A stretch of 64,000 bases of DNA, taken from positions 447,142 to 511,141 of the forward strand of contig NW_025064909.1 in NCBI RefSeq assembly GCF_019112545.1, given 5' to 3'. Numbering within the stretch: the first letter of the stretch is position 1; each line of letters begins with the position of its first letter. The notes under the pieces are model-generated. The model was not told the DNA's origin. It did no database searches and was given only the letters and a program-made list of their open reading frames with translations. The translations under genes were made by a program, and so were the position numbers. Positions 32,150-43,902 of the stretch are shown in pieces. This DNA comes from Guyanagaster necrorhizus (Eukaryota > Basidiomycota > Agaricomycetes > Agaricales > Physalacriaceae).

Positions 32150-34000
32150 GTCGTCGAAACGACCGCACGCATCTACCACGACGCTTGACGTCGCTCACCG
32201 TTCCAGTCGGTCAACGACCTCATTGGGAAGATGGATGGGTATCACTACCCATCGCTGCGTGCCGATCCACGGCCTGACCAATCATGAGATTGACCGTGGT
32301 CACCAAGTCGCTCCATTCACACGACGGTGAGTTCGCTCGGCTGAAATCAGGAGCACCATGACACGTCAAGTAGAAGGAGCGATATGGTAACCGACAGCGA
32401 CCTGGATAGTCGCAGAGCGACCGCACGTATCTCCCAGGGCCTAGAGAGACGTTGACCTAGGAAAGCATCAGCAGACGAACTGAAGAAACGGTAGGGAAGA
32501 ACGTACACATATGTTGCTGATTTCGACACGGATGTGGTGCGATGAGCCACTCAAGTTGTGACGCCGACAGTACGTTCACTAAGTAGATTCTACGTAGAGG
32601 AACCTCGTAGAATCAACGACTATGTGTAGAGTGAGGGATTGCTCGCTCGTAATGACAGCAGTGACCTACCACGAAGGGGTGGCGGAGAAGGATAGGCACA
32701 GACGAGGATGAACGTCCCACGGCTGCTGAAGAGAGGCCGAGGGCGTCGTCGTCTCAAGAGTAGCGTTGAGTATGATAGTTCATTGCTCAAAGGCAGGAGA
32801 GGATGGGAACCCAGAGAGAGAAAGCGAAGCTTTTATACCTTGAGGACCAGTTGTCGCTTGTTTGCCTCATGTTTTCGCGCCATATCCAAAAGGATCAATC
32901 AACGAGCGTCTATCACTATTTTTCCATCTTCAGACAAGTCTGGACTCAGGGCAGTCGGCTGATGAAAAAGATAAGCCATACAGGCTGTATCTTCGGACTG
33001 CCCCGAGGAACAAAGGCAGAGCCCAAATAGAGGGAACGCGAGTCAAGGCGGCCGTCTGGTCGAAAAGAAGGAACTCCGAATTGGGCGAGCCGAATTGGCA
33101 TCAATTCGTACACGTGATCGCATGTTGACTGGAATGGACGACAGGCCTCTATGGTCGATCCTTGCCACTCACAACCAGCATATCGATTTGGTCCTTGAAT
33201 TTGGAGACGGTTGGTTCTTGTGATGGTTCCAATATATTTTCATTTTAATGGCGACTTTCTCAAACATATTCCACCCAAGAGCCACTCGGGCTCCAGCAAT
33301 TTTACCGGTCGTCATCACCAAGGATATAGCACCTACCATCGATGGCACATTATGCTCCGGAATCAGGCACTGCCTATATCTACCCTGAATTTAGTGCCTT
33401 CGATTCTGCTTCCAATTTGGCTGTGAATTCATGGAGGTGTATTTGTCCGTCAGAGTTGAACTGGGCGCTGTAGAGCCTGACCAGATTCTAGAGGCTGTCA
33501 AGACATATCTATCAAACTGTATCTACACGTTTCAATCTTCGAAGGACTAAAGGTCACACGGCTCCTGACAACGTTTATTAATTCCGAGTCATGACTCGGG
33601 AGTCATTGAGTAACTAATAGTCCCCCCTGCACGCCTCCCGCCACAGATACTTTCCACAGTAATTTCTTCTGTTCAATGCTGACTTGTTTCATGCTCTGCC
33701 GTTGTTATCTGCCGTGCAAATCTTTCTGCTCTTATTCGCATAATCTTTAGCCACGATTCTGTCGACCTCGACTGAGCGACCAAACTACGGAAAGGCCATA
33801 TCCTTGGATGCCATAACTTTGATTCAGGATCTCTCTCTCAATTCGCTCACGTAAACTCACACCAATTCTCTCCCACGAACCGCCACACCGACTTGGAGCC
33901 ACAGTGAACTGCGAAGAAGAAACCAGCACCAACATATTATTGAAGATCAAAGGGTATAGAAGTAGTAAGTTCCACGATCAAGACAAAGTCCAACTGAGCT
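32150..34000. other. Arm sequence with no assigned gene
   Basis: Matches 57,260-59,053 inverted. It contains short arginine-rich open frames on both strands, none with a recognisable domain or a consistent frame between the two arms. A small palindrome GATGGGTATCACTACCCATC occurs near 32,231, with the matching GATGGGTA...TACCCATC in the other arm near 58,951. Confidence 0.45.
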
Positions 34001-34016
34001 CATCGTACAAGACAGC

Positions 34017-34740
34017 TTACGCACGCGGAACAGTCACCAAATTCGCTTTACCATTCACCCACTCCGTCGCACTAATCCACGAACTGTCATCCAAATCCGT
34101 GTCTTCAAAGCCAGCTGGAGTGGTTTCGTCCAGCGTCTTCCACGAGTCATCCGTGTAATACGTTTCCGATGTCCCATCATCATACGCCACCAAAACACCC
34201 GTGCACTCATCGTAGCTGCAAGTTGCGGTCACACAGATCAAGGTGATGAAGAGGGAAAGAAAACAGTCGCGGTGATGACGATTTTCCCACAGACAGAAGC
34301 TTTTCCGTAGGGGGATGCGATAGTCTTTCGGAATGGTCTGTGAACGAGAGGGTCTACCCCAGCGGCGTATGGATCCACTTGACTCCCGTCATATTCAAGG
34401 CAAGGAGGAGTGGAGGCGTCCCGCAAGGCGCCCTCGCCGTAGGTCCCTCAGACACTGCGGCAGCCCAAGCTGAATCATCGAAGCTCGGACTAGTCCAGCC
34501 ACCGTGGGGCATAGCTTCAAGATCGTCTTCCGGGTGGTGTCAGTGACAATAGTCTGGGTAGTACCATCGCTGTAGTCCACAAGGGTCATAGCGATGAGAT
34601 AATGGTAGTGGCGGAGGAGATGGTCTTACGCAATGGACGTGCTCCTACATGCACGACATCATTGGCACCAGTCTGCTCCCCCGACAGCAACATTTTGATA
34701 TAGAAACCGACATTAAATGCATTTCAATATATTTCACAAG
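34017..34740 (-). pseudogene. Galactose-binding-like repeat protein, decayed (left copy)
   Basis: The C-terminal repeat at 34,220-34,017 reads VLVAYDDGTSETYYTDDSWK, then a GFED and DDSSWISATEW tail, typical of a fungal family with two beta-sandwich repeats of this pattern. An earlier repeat fragment (34,589-34,430) has TLVDYSDGTTQTIVTDTTRK and then, in another frame, SPSFDDSAWAAA. Its VNGN strand, still present in the right copy, is removed here by a deletion of about 190 bp. The frames do not join, so this is a pseudogene. The original role is unknown; it is probably secreted and carbohydrate-related. Confidence 0.6.
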
Positions 34741-34859
34741 CCATGTTTTTGTACAGTCCTAACCACGTATCCTCTATTAGCAAGTCTAGAGATCATTACA
34801 TGGGCTAGTATGAATTATGCAATAGTCGTGGGGGTCTTTACCAGTAGATTTAAGCGGGG

Positions 34860-35225
34860 AGTACAAGGTTAAAGCCCAGGTGACGTCCGAAAGATTCCAC
34901 CATGGCTTCAGCCTGGATCCACACATCATATGGCTTCCTGTCGAAGGACCCGTGTTCGATAAGCTTGGACAAAGGTGTGAAGCTAAAACTTCCGTTCAAC
35001 TAGAGTTTCTCGTCAGATAGAGCCTCGTCAAAGAGAAACCATGGAATGGCCTTCTCTCCCTTGGGAAGATAAATCAGCGATTGTTCATCGATGATGCTGC
35101 TCTGTTATGGAACCTCCTTGAGGGAGGATATCCACCACCGGAGGCAATCGTTGGTGCGTCGGAAGTCGTTCGTACCATCGAGCGGAACCTTGACAAGAAG
35201 ATTTCTTACTCCACATAGCCTGGGG
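34860..35225 (-). pseudogene. Unidentified gene fragment (left copy)
   Basis: Minus-strand translation gives protein-like runs (LLVKVPLDGTNDFRRTND; SLIYLPKGEKAIPWFLFDEA; SKLIEHGSFDRKPYDVWI) interrupted by stops at KEVP and SDEKL. The right arm has the same fragment at about 55,830-56,200 with the same interruptions. The runs look like remains of a real protein, but I do not recognise the family. Confidence 0.45.
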
Positions 35226-35314
35226 ATCTGTTAACTTGTTTCGCATACTACATGAATGTTTGAATCATCCTTCGTTTACTGTCCCGTTTAGTCTATGCTA
35301 GGTTGTTCGAATAT

Positions 35315-36508
35315 CTACCATCTGTCTGACTCTCTGTCGAAGATGAGATGGCTTCGATCGCCCACAGCGATTTCAGGTCTCACAATGAGGTCAATGCTAC
35401 CTAAGCGGCAAATCAACGACTCTAGACCTATCTCCTGTAGAATGTACATCTGCAACACTAGGGTCTGCAGAACACCGACGTGGTCATCCAGCATTCGCAG
35501 AATCGATGGGATGGGAAATGACTGTAGTGAGTCAATGTCGGTACGTAGATGCTGCAAGCTCAAGTATGTTACCAAAGGTGGTAAACGTTCGAGTAGGACA
35601 GAGCTCCATATACCAGTACAGACATGAAGGTACTCCAACCGCGGGAGATGTCCGACGACGTCGTCCATAAAAGGGATGGAATAAAATGTGAAATCTGAAT
35701 CGACAGTCAAACGACGGAGAAGTTTGAGTTCCTTGAGAATCGGGGGAAGGCATGAAAGTGGGGTATTCCCCCTTTCGGTAGTACATCGGAAGTCGAATCG
35801 TGTCAGAGTCGATGACAAGGAACTAATTGGGAGTGATAGTAGCAGTTCACTTAGAACGTTGGTATATATTCCGAGTCTTGTCAACGGAGGTAAAACTGGG
35901 ACTTCCGCATTCAAGACTACAGCCACCATCACCCCAAGGCATACTTCTCTCAAAGAAGGGAGAGAAGCGAAGAGATTGATCGTCTCTAGTTCAATGACGG
36001 AAGTGGTTATGACGAGAGATTCAAGCGCAGAAAGGCCGGTCGCACAGAGCTGCCTGATGACATCTGGCAGAATCACATCTTCCAAGCACAAATCACCGAA
36101 AATGACACGGAAAGACCGGATGTTTCCCGGAGGGAGAAGGAGAAGCCAGTCAAAATCTGCAGGTGTCACTGGGATGTTTGGCCGGGGAAATGCTATTCTC
36201 AAGGACAGCGTGTGGATGTATGATCGCGCAGCCGCGCATGTCCGTAGTGTAGAGACGAGTAGCGGAGCAGGGTATATGAACCGCAGGCTGGAGTACAGGC
36301 GTCTGCGGGATGGTTCAAGCCAGGTTTTACAGACAATTGCAGTGGATGCAGCGTCTGGTTTGTCCAAGCCTGATACGATCTCTTCAATGATCTCTGGAGG
36401 GCAAAGTTCAGCAGCCGAGGGCTGACGGGGATGATTGCACAAGTCATTATTTTGGAGAGGCATTGAAATTCTACACTTTACATTAGTTGCTTTCATTGCC
36501 GATTGCAC
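35315..36508 (-). CDS. F-box protein, Y1 family (copy B)
   Basis: A single open frame of 397 residues with the F-box at about residues 34-75 (LCPPEIIEEIVSGLDKPD, then CKTWLEPSRRRLYSSL) followed by LRR-like strands such as LKLLRRLTVDSDF and RLEYLHVCTGIWSS. It is the mirror partner of the 395-residue gene at 54,548-55,735 and a more distant paralogue of 4,003-5,160. It differs from the mirror copy by scattered substitutions and a two-residue indel near the LSLQHLRTD segment. It is probably a Skp1-binding adaptor of an SCF ligase; the target is unknown. It is divergently placed from the F-box pseudogene at 37,665. Confidence 0.82.
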   Translation of the reverse strand: MQSAMKATNVKCRISMPLQNNDLCNHPRQPSAAELCPPEIIEEIVSGLDKPDAASTAIVCKTWLEPSRRRLYSSLRFIYPAPLLVSTLRTCAAARSYIHTLSLRIAFPRPNIPVTPADFDWLLLLPPGNIRSFRVIFGDLCLEDVILPDVIRQLCATGLSALESLVITTSVIELETINLFASLPSLREVCLGVMVAVVLNAEVPVLPPLTRLGIYTNVLSELLLSLPISSLSSTLTRFDFRCTTERGNTPLSCLPPILKELKLLRRLTVDSDFTFYSIPFMDDVVGHLPRLEYLHVCTGIWSSVLLERLPPLVTYLSLQHLRTDIDSLQSFPIPSILRMLDDHVGVLQTLVLQMYILQEIGLESLICRLGSIDLIVRPEIAVGDRSHLIFDRESDRW

Positions 36509-37018
36509 GATGCCTACCGATGGTCAATGGCTCTTTGAGGTTGTGCCATATCTTTGGACCAGTGAATTATATGAAACTAAAGATGTCGATGAATCTGAAT
36601 TAGTATTCAATTTTTATTCAAGGCTAGTCTCACAGAAAGGGTGGGTCGCAAGGCTCTGACCGAGTACAGGCTTGCGAGTCGTTGACTGAGAAGAGCGTGC
36701 GCACCTGTGGTAAGTCACAATGTCACACCTGTTACCCGTTCCTGCTTTGATCATCATCCAAGTCTGCCGCGTATTCTGTCCTTTATATCTGCATTGAGCC
36801 AGACTTAGCACCTGAAAATCCACAGTGAGAATTGTTCTCGTCTGGGCCGTGAGAACTATGAAACTTGAATCTTGAACTTGAATAATTGGCGTGAATGGGT
36901 GATGGAGATGATTCCCTTCAATTCATGTTTCTCTGGTTGAAGAGGTACCTATCTCTCATCTGGATAGTGGTTCCTCGTTAATTGGTTCAACGTCTAGATG
37001 CCATACATGTCCTTTCGA

Positions 37019-37458
37019 NNNNNNNNNNNNNNNNNNNNNNNNNNNNNNNNNNNNNNNNNNNNNNNNNNNNNNNNNNNNNNNNNNNNNNNNNNNNNNNNNN
37101 NNNNNNNNNNNNNNNNNNNNNNNNNNNNNNNNNNNNNNNNNNNNNNNNNNNNNNNNNNNNNNNNNNNNNNNNNNNNNNNNNNNNNNNNNNNNNNNNNNNN
37201 NNNNNNNNNNNNNNNNNNNNNNNNNNNNNNNNNNNNNNNNNNNNNNNNNNNNNNNNNNNNNNNNNNNNNNNNNNNNNNNNNNNNNNNNNNNNNNNNNNNN
37301 NNNNNNNNNNNNNNNNNNNNNNNNNNNNNNNNNNNNNNNNNNNNNNNNNNNNNNNNNNNNNNNNNNNNNNNNNNNNNNNNNNNNNNNNNNNNNNNNNNNN
37401 NNNNNNNNNNNNNNNNNNNNNNNNNNNNNNNNNNNNNNNNNNNNNNNNNNNNNNNNNN
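37019..37458. other. Assembly gap (440 N)
   Basis: A run of 440 N lies between CCTTTCGA and AGGACCGAAG. The mirror arm is continuous over the matching interval (about 53,640-54,045), as is 5,950-6,340, so the missing sequence is the intergenic region between the two F-box genes. Open frames running across the gap are artefacts. Confidence 0.98.
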
Positions 37459-37664
37459 AGGACCGAAGTTACCATCGGGCTTAGTGTTTTCGAAGATGAT
37501 CTCTGAGGGTAAGACATCGAACCATCGTTACGTTTATAGACCTAACTGGACGGCTACTAGCTTTTGTCCTCCTGCCAAAGTCACGCTACCTTGACAACAT
37601 TGGGCTGTGCAAGCCCACCCTTTTATTTCATGAAACGTATCAGCCAGATTTCCACACAAGAACG

Positions 37665-38902
37665 ATGCTCCCCACCGAACTGTGTAACCTCGTCATCGAC
37701 CATTTCCATGACTCCAAGCCATCCCTCTTAACATGCTCCCTCGTCCGCCGTGCATGGGACCCCGAATGTCATTTCCATCTCTTCCACAAGGTCCAGCTCT
37801 GTCGCGACACAGCTGATTCGTTCTTCCAGCTGATCGAGAGCCCCCATGCTATCCTCGCTTCAGCCCATATACGCGAGCTTGATGTCGCGCAGAATTCCGT
37901 CACTGAAGGTGGAAGTCTCGCAGGCGATCTGCTTGATGGTCGGGCGTTCCAGGGAGTCTTGACTCGATGTCCTGCAGATGTCTTTGAGCATGTGCAGAAG
38001 TTGTCGGTGACCTGCGTTGGCCGGTGGACACTCACCGATGCAGAGAAACTGAGTATTGGGCATCGATTCAAGAGTGTGACCGAGCTCCGGTCGTGGATGG
38101 TTGTTTTCCAGACGGATGAAGAGTTCCAAGCTCTGATCACTTCGATCCAGGCGCTGAAGTCTTGTCTTTGCAGACTATACTGTTCCGGGCCAAGGATTCG
38201 GAGGAAGATCACTCGGATGCCAAGCTCACACTTCCAGCCAACTTAGATACAATCTCGCTCAACGACGTGTCCAACCCTCGTGTTATACGTTCCTTGATCC
38301 CATGTCCGTCTCTCCGAGTATTCATGTGTCACTATGTGAACTTTGTTGACTTTGAGCTGACAGTGGCTAAAGAGTTCGGACGGCTTTTGTTATCTTCTGG
38401 CAAGCGCTTGGAGGAACTCGGGTTCACCATTCCAGGCTGCAGCGTCCCTCAACAACGGTGTTGATCTTGGTGAGTCCGTCTGCATACTTTTACTGGCCTT
38501 CTCACTGACCAGCTTTCAGATATCCGATTCAAAGACACCGACCTCTCCCGACTTTCCAATCTTCGGCGGATCGCACTGTGGATTGAAGACAACCAGTACC
38601 TCATTCCATTCCTCAAACGGCTCACCGAGTCCGACTGTCCGATTCCAACGCTAGAGATGCTGGACATCCACTGTCTCTCCGAGCATGATCAAGATTGGGA
38701 AAAGCTTGATGAGATCGTCCAGTATCCCTACTTCCGTGAGCTCCAAGAGATCAAAACCTCCGTCAAGGTGTATTGTGGCATCGAATATATTGGGCAAAAG
38801 CGTGTATGATACGAGAAGCCCAATGATGGGGCACAGTATCACAAGGTTCATGGAGACGTTGCCAAGGTGCCAGGTGAGGGGAATACTACGCCCAGTGGAT
38901 GA
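37665..38902 (+). pseudogene. F-box gene, Y2 family (copy E), frameshifted
   Basis: It starts MLPTELCNLVIDHFHDS and encodes the F-box and first LRRs to about residue 162. A one-base deletion (GGAAG to GAAG, near 38,156) then shifts the frame; the same deletion is in the mirror copy. The continuation MSLQTILFRAKDSEE at 38,162 runs on until an extra T near 38,431, unique to this copy. A 50-nt intron (38,470-38,519, GTGAGT...TTTCAG) is intact. The last exon has a TGA after GQKRV (near 38,807) where the mirror copy has CGA. It is non-coding as a full-length protein. Confidence 0.82.
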
Positions 38903-39231
38903 CTATTGGATTTTTGATAATTCGATGTTGTACGGACAAGTCGGCCGGCAGACGAGGAGAGGGCGGTTTTTGAGGATGATTAGTGTTGTCGGTTGGTCGG
39001 TTGGGAGGGAGTTGAGCTATTCCATTGTGCCGTCTACACGCGTTTTTTCCTGGTCGTTGCTTCTTTTCTGTTCAGCGAGCTCACAATTCTAGCACTCCTT
39101 TTTCTGGCTGTTAAACATTTTGATGTCCCAAGTCAATGGCTTGCAACCGTGGCTAACCGGGGTTGTCTTTCGGCAATTGCCGCATCTTTCACTACAGCTA
39201 CCACCACCACTCCCTACTGCTACACACCATA

Positions 39232-40372
39232 ATGGACAAGTCTTTTTGGTCAATCATCCAATGGCTTCCCAATGAAGTACTTTCTGAAGTCCTTCGGTTC
39301 TGTGCGCCCAGGGAGCTTGCTATTTTACTCAGGGTCGCAAAGCTGTTCAACGGAATCGGACTGCCTTTGTTATACCGCGATGTTTACCTTGGCATAAGCC
39401 AGGGAAAACGGGCTTCGGTTCTTTCTTTCATGGCGTCTATAGAACGGGATCCAGCGAGGGCGCGAATGATAAAGGGAATTCGGATCATAGCTTTAGATTT
39501 GGAAAAGTACGCATTGGTAATGAAGAGGCTGTCGGTCTTTGAACTCACGCTGTTACAGCATCGAAGCCGTTACCCCTATTATGGAGGGTATCAGAAACTT
39601 CACCACCATTGTCCCCGCCATCGTTCAGCTGACAAACATAGAAGTCTTCCGAATCGTCTGCGAATTCGACGAGGAGGCGTTGCTCGATTTACTCGACGTG
39701 GCCTTTTTCACTAAAATCCACACCCTTACTCTTGCCTTCAGTGGACTCCTCCACCCTTCTCAAATATCACCCTTCATAAACAGGCACCCGACGCTTCGCA
39801 GCGTTTCACTTCAGTCCAATTCAGTCTTCGGTGACAATTTTTCCGTTTTCCTATCAGCATTCCCTCGCATAGAATTACTGGAACACATGTCCGCTCCTTT
39901 CGAGTACTTCCTCGGCGACATACCCAGTAAGAACTTGACTTCTGCCTCGATCGATTTCAGCGTATATGGAAGGCCGGAAATCGGGAGGACCTTTGTCTCG
40001 CTTGCTAATTCTGCTGCGAAGGATAGTTGCAAGACACTCGTTTGCACCACCCAAGGCTCATACACGCCTTTAATGGAATACATATCCGGTCTGATGCCGA
40101 AAATCGAAAACCTCACCATCAGGTCTGGCCCTCTGCCTCGTTTTGTACGTGCCTGTCTTCTCTTCGTAGGCCAAATGTTCATCAGCACTCGTTTACAGGC
40201 ATCCTTTGATGAATTGGCCAAGCTCAAACATCTCAAAAAGTTTACTCACATCACAGTTGACAAGGACGACGATGGATTGCAGAAAGCAATTGATCGCGTC
40301 GACGACCAACTGTTTCATGGAATGTCTTCGACATTGAGTCTGTTGAAGCTATGTACGCATGGGAAGTTCTGA
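39232..40372 (+). CDS. F-box/LRR-like protein, Z family (left copy)
   Basis: Two exons, 39,232-39,506 and 39,559-40,372, are joined by a 52-nt intron (donor GTACGC, acceptor TTACAG). Without the splice the frame is lost, and with it the protein is 362 residues. The F-box is at the N-terminus (WLPNEVLSEVLRFCAPREL, then ILLRVAKLF and LPLLYRDVYL). LRR-like strands follow (IHTLTLAFSGLL, LRSVSLQSNS). The mirror copy at 50,731-51,871 has the same structure, and the two differ at only 10 residues over the 277 encoded from 39,539. It is probably an SCF adaptor. Its 3' end faces the agmatinase gene 82 bp away. Confidence 0.85.
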
Positions 40373-40454
40373 ATAACTGAATGCTATATTCATTCTTCTT
40401 CGTAGACGGAACAACCTGGTCACGAACAAATGATGGCTGGATCCGCACCAAATC

Positions 40455-42034
40455 CTAGTCTACGTAATACAGAAGATCTTCGACCGTCCACGGAGACCCC
40501 TTATGGCCCGCTTTTGGTGGTGCATCAATCTGCATCGCCACCAGAAAATCATGCACTAGATCGGCTGCTGCGATACCAGTGATATCCGCTGGGTGCCGTG
40601 GTCAAGTTACACCGTAATATGAAATAATCTAAAAACTTACCATGGTCGTATGCTGGGGCAACTTCGACGATGTCAGCGCCACTGTTAACAGGTTAGCAGA
40701 GTGCAGTTTGGATGGAGGGACGACGCACACAAAGTTTAGCCCTGCCAAGCCACGGATAATCCGCTTCATCTCGCGTGTGGTCCATCCGCCGGCTTCCGGC
40801 GTTCCAGCTGCGACGCTTGTCAGAAATTATGGAATTATCGTGTGGGTGATTCTTGATGCTTACTGGCTGGTGCAAACCCAGGATCTGAGAGGCAAAATGT
40901 CAGAGGGTGCTTCTTTCCGTGAGACGGCCACTTACCTACGACGTCGATGTCGAGACTGGCGAGAGGGAGTTGAGGGGTATGATCTTCAGTATGGGGACAT
41001 CCCTCACCTCAAGTATACAGGACCATTGCCTACACGCCTTCGAATGGCCTTTATCACGTTCTTGATGCCATAGTCATCGATATCTTCTGCGCTGATTACC
41101 TGGAAGCCCACAGACTCATCGTGGGTGACTTGTGTTGGACCCTTTCTATCTATCAGCATTCATGATGCGATAACAGTGCTGGGTACACGCACGCGCATCT
41201 TGCTTCTGATACCTCCATGTATACTGGTGTTGGTCATCAGATGTTCTTCATAAGCGATGGTGAAATACGATCCGTGGGTGATACGCTCTTGGTCAGTCCT
41301 GCCTTCGACAGCGCCGGTGTCCATGTGGGAGTCGAAGTGGATGACGGACACGGGCCCGTATATCTTGTACAGGGCGCGCAAGATGGGAAGGACCTGTTGC
41401 ATCCACGAGCGTTGTATGGAATATGATAATGACACTCGAACAGCTTACAATCGTATGATCGCCGCCTAACGTGACGATACGCGGATGTTCTACACCATCC
41501 TTAGTCAATGCAGATGTCCTAGTAGCCCCGACTGCAGGCCTATTGAGCAACGTCGTGTACGCGACTTCCATTTGGTCGATAGCTTTCGCGTTATCCATTG
41601 GCGTCACCGGGACCTATTCACGAATGAATCAACTTCCAAGGATAACCACCTCGCACACGCGCGCGTACATCTCCACAGTCGATGATCACCGAGCCTAACC
41701 CTCCAGGATTAGTCTCCCATGATAGGTCCCACGAGTATTCGCCAATCGACTGCCTCCTGCTCCCGCTCCTGATAGCGTACGGCCCGAAACGCGCTCCTGG
41801 GCGGTAGGTCGTCGTGGTGTCGAAGGGCATACCGAGGATGGCGATATCGAAGGTGTGCAATGCGTCTTCGAGGCATTTGTGGTAGGGCAAGTGGGCGTAG
41901 CTGGTGATGCCGGAGAATCCCAGGTCTTTTTGGGGCCCATATTTCAAGGACCAAGGCTCGTCCAACTTGAGCGGCTGCTGGGACTGAGCCTGCGCGAGGA
42001 GGGGAAGGAGGAGTAGAGGGAACATCGTAGCCAT
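40455..42034 (-). CDS. Secreted agmatinase-like ureohydrolase
   Basis: Nine exons can be joined in frame to give 386 residues: 42,034-41,669; 41,613-41,449; 41,393-41,193; 41,141-41,008; 40,955-40,936; 40,884-40,864; 40,807-40,729; 40,681-40,641; 40,588-40,455. The start gives a signal peptide, MATMFPLLLLPLLAQAQS. Ureohydrolase metal ligands are present in GGDHTI, HFDSHMD and the signature SLDIDVVDPGFAPATGTPE. The family hydrolyses guanidino compounds such as agmatine to an amine and urea with a binuclear Mn centre; the exact substrate here is inferred. Exons 5 and 6 are microexons of 20 and 21 nt that split the signature. The inversion breakpoint (41,520) falls in exon 2, so the mirror copy lacks exon 1. 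An FAD oxidase gene lies 157 bp upstream on the same strand. Confidence 0.88.
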
Positions 42035-42191
42035 ATGGGTGATTGATTGGGAGTATCGATCATACTTTATCAAGTGGAAATAGAGATAAGGACTCTCATG
42101 GCGATGCCGGCGGCTTCAAAATATCATAGATAGCGCCGTCTGTTCATACGCTTATCATTGGTAATAAATTATATATCCTTCTTCATAATCT

Positions 42192-43902
42192 TCATGCCTT
42201 GGCCAATCGTTCGGGTGTGGGTTTGAAACACTCGGGAATCTTGGTCTTTTCCCAAGGTTCGCCTTGTATCAAAGCTGCAAGACCTTTGGCACATGCGGGT
42301 ATACGCGCCATTCCTTTGTTCACGTTAGTCGACGACTATATTCGGAGAGATGAATCATACCATGGCCATTATGACCCGCGCAAATGAACGCGCCAGGTTT
42401 ATCGTACAATTCGCCGACGAATGGGACCTCTTGAGGGCAATGTATAAGTCTTCCGATTGTTTGTCTTCAAATACACTTACTTTCAAGTGTGTATCCCATA
42501 GTCCCTGCCATCACGGTTAAAAAAAAAGGGGGTGTTCGCAGCAGATACTCCAACTACCCACCTGTCCAGTCATGTAAGAGTCCTTCACCCACTGCCTCTG
42601 TTCCCCAGTTTTCAAAATGCACCGGCATGGCGGTCTTCAGATGCTCAGTGATCTCAGGAAGCTTCACGCTGTCGTCCGTCTGCCCCACGACATCCGAGTC
42701 AGGTACCTTGAACCTTCCGCCACCGATGATGATGATGCCGTCCTTGGGACGCTGGATCATATAGTCAAAGTTACCCTGTGTTTTTTTCTAGTGAGAAGGA
42801 TTTTCATGGCTCTGGGTTAAAAACCAGACGGACGTTACCCCACTGATATGAACACGTATGCGTGAGCGCATTCTTGCCGGAGTATGCCTTGGTGGGGACG
42901 ATGGCTGAACACTGCCCGCGTACGGGGATGATTTTTTCAGCAAACTCGGGTAGGAGCGTAGCGGTAAACGCGTTGGTCGCGTATACGACCTTGGTTGCCG
43001 TGATAGATCCTCGCGGGGTCTCGATGACCCACCCGCCTCCTCCCCCGTTCGGAGCTGGGTTCACCGCCGTAGCTGGGGTAGACGTCTGCAAGTTGAGACC
43101 GTATTTATCGATGCACTGAGTGAAAAGATGGGCGACGAGTTTGTAAGGGTAGAGCGAAGCGGCGGGGAAGGCAGCTGCTAGGACGCATCCGGGGATTCGA
43201 GTGAGCTGGGAAGCTTATAAGGACAAGGATAGGGGAACGCCGATAATTTGAGACTCACACGTTTCGCTTCCGCTGGGTCAGAATGCCAATCGATGATGCC
43301 GTCAGTAGGACCGCCGTCTGCTTTGAACGCGTTGTAAGACTCGGTGAACTGGTCGGCACACTCCTGGTCCATGGCGACATCAAACGACTTTCCTCGCCAC
43401 CAGTCGCAGTCGATGTTTTCCTTCTCGACGAGTTCGGTGACCAAGTTGAGGTTGTCCTGTTGGGTAGTCAGACGCCAGCTCCGATGGGATAAAAGGATGC
43501 TCACCATCTCATTCTGAATCACCTTCAAAGCCTGTTCTTTACCGAACCTGGCTTTGTACCTGATGTACCCTGTTTCTATCATGATCACCCCGTTCACTAG
43601 CCGACTTAAACAAATCCCAACGCACCTCGATAACAGTCCGGCCGACAGTGGCCACCGTTCCTGCCGGTAGCGCCATCACACACCTCTCTCGCCTCCAACA
43701 CGACTACGCTCTTCGGAGGGTTCTCTCCTGTGAGGAGAAAGTACGCTGTAGATGCACCCGTAATACCTGAGCCAACGATGACGACGTCTGCCGTCGTGGG
43801 CAGTGCTTCAGTGGTACGATGTCCAATGAGCGGCGACGAGCGGACGCCCTGCAGCCAGAATGAGAGACAGGCATTTGGACCGGGGAATCCTGGAACGGAC
43901 AT
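42192..43902 (-). CDS. FAD-dependent oxidoreductase, DAO family
   Basis: The protein starts MSVPGFPGPNACLSFWLQG and soon has the Rossmann FAD-binding motif DVVIVGSGITGASTAYFLL (about residues 39-57), then EAREVCDGATGRNGGHCRPD. Exon 1 is 43,902-43,626, followed by a 56-nt intron (GTGCGT...AACAG) and GYIRYKARFGKEQAL. Further exons give IDWHSDPAEAKR, LYPYKLVAHLF, YATNAFTATLLPEFAEKIIP, IIIIGGGRFKVPDSD and the C-terminal FICAGHNGHGMARIP, with stop at 42,194-42,192. The total is about 440 residues. The layout matches the DAO superfamily (D-amino acid, sarcosine or amine oxidases). No secretion signal is obvious. The substrate is unknown; the tightly linked agmatinase-like gene suggests amine or guanidine metabolism, which is inference only. 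Confidence 0.85.

Larger units (their letters stand above)
32145..41520. repeat. Left arm of a large inverted duplication
   Basis: Pairs in reverse complement with 49,591-59,058. Paired coordinates sum to about 91,050-91,280 and are constant at 91,103-91,111 over 39,200-41,520. Within the arm are two F-box genes, one F-box pseudogene, two further pseudogenes and most of an agmatinase gene. The main length difference is about 190 bp missing from this arm near 34,600. The arm continues through the Copia-2 insertion to 26,367. Confidence 0.95.

Noticed and set aside
36982..37594. Long open frames of about 175-200 residues on both strands
   Set aside because: They run through the 440-N gap and are artefacts of translating unknown bases.
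37665..40372. Many long antisense open frames opposite the F-box genes
   Set aside because: They are shadows of the real reading frames, follow the codon bias of the opposite strand, and have no splice logic or domains.
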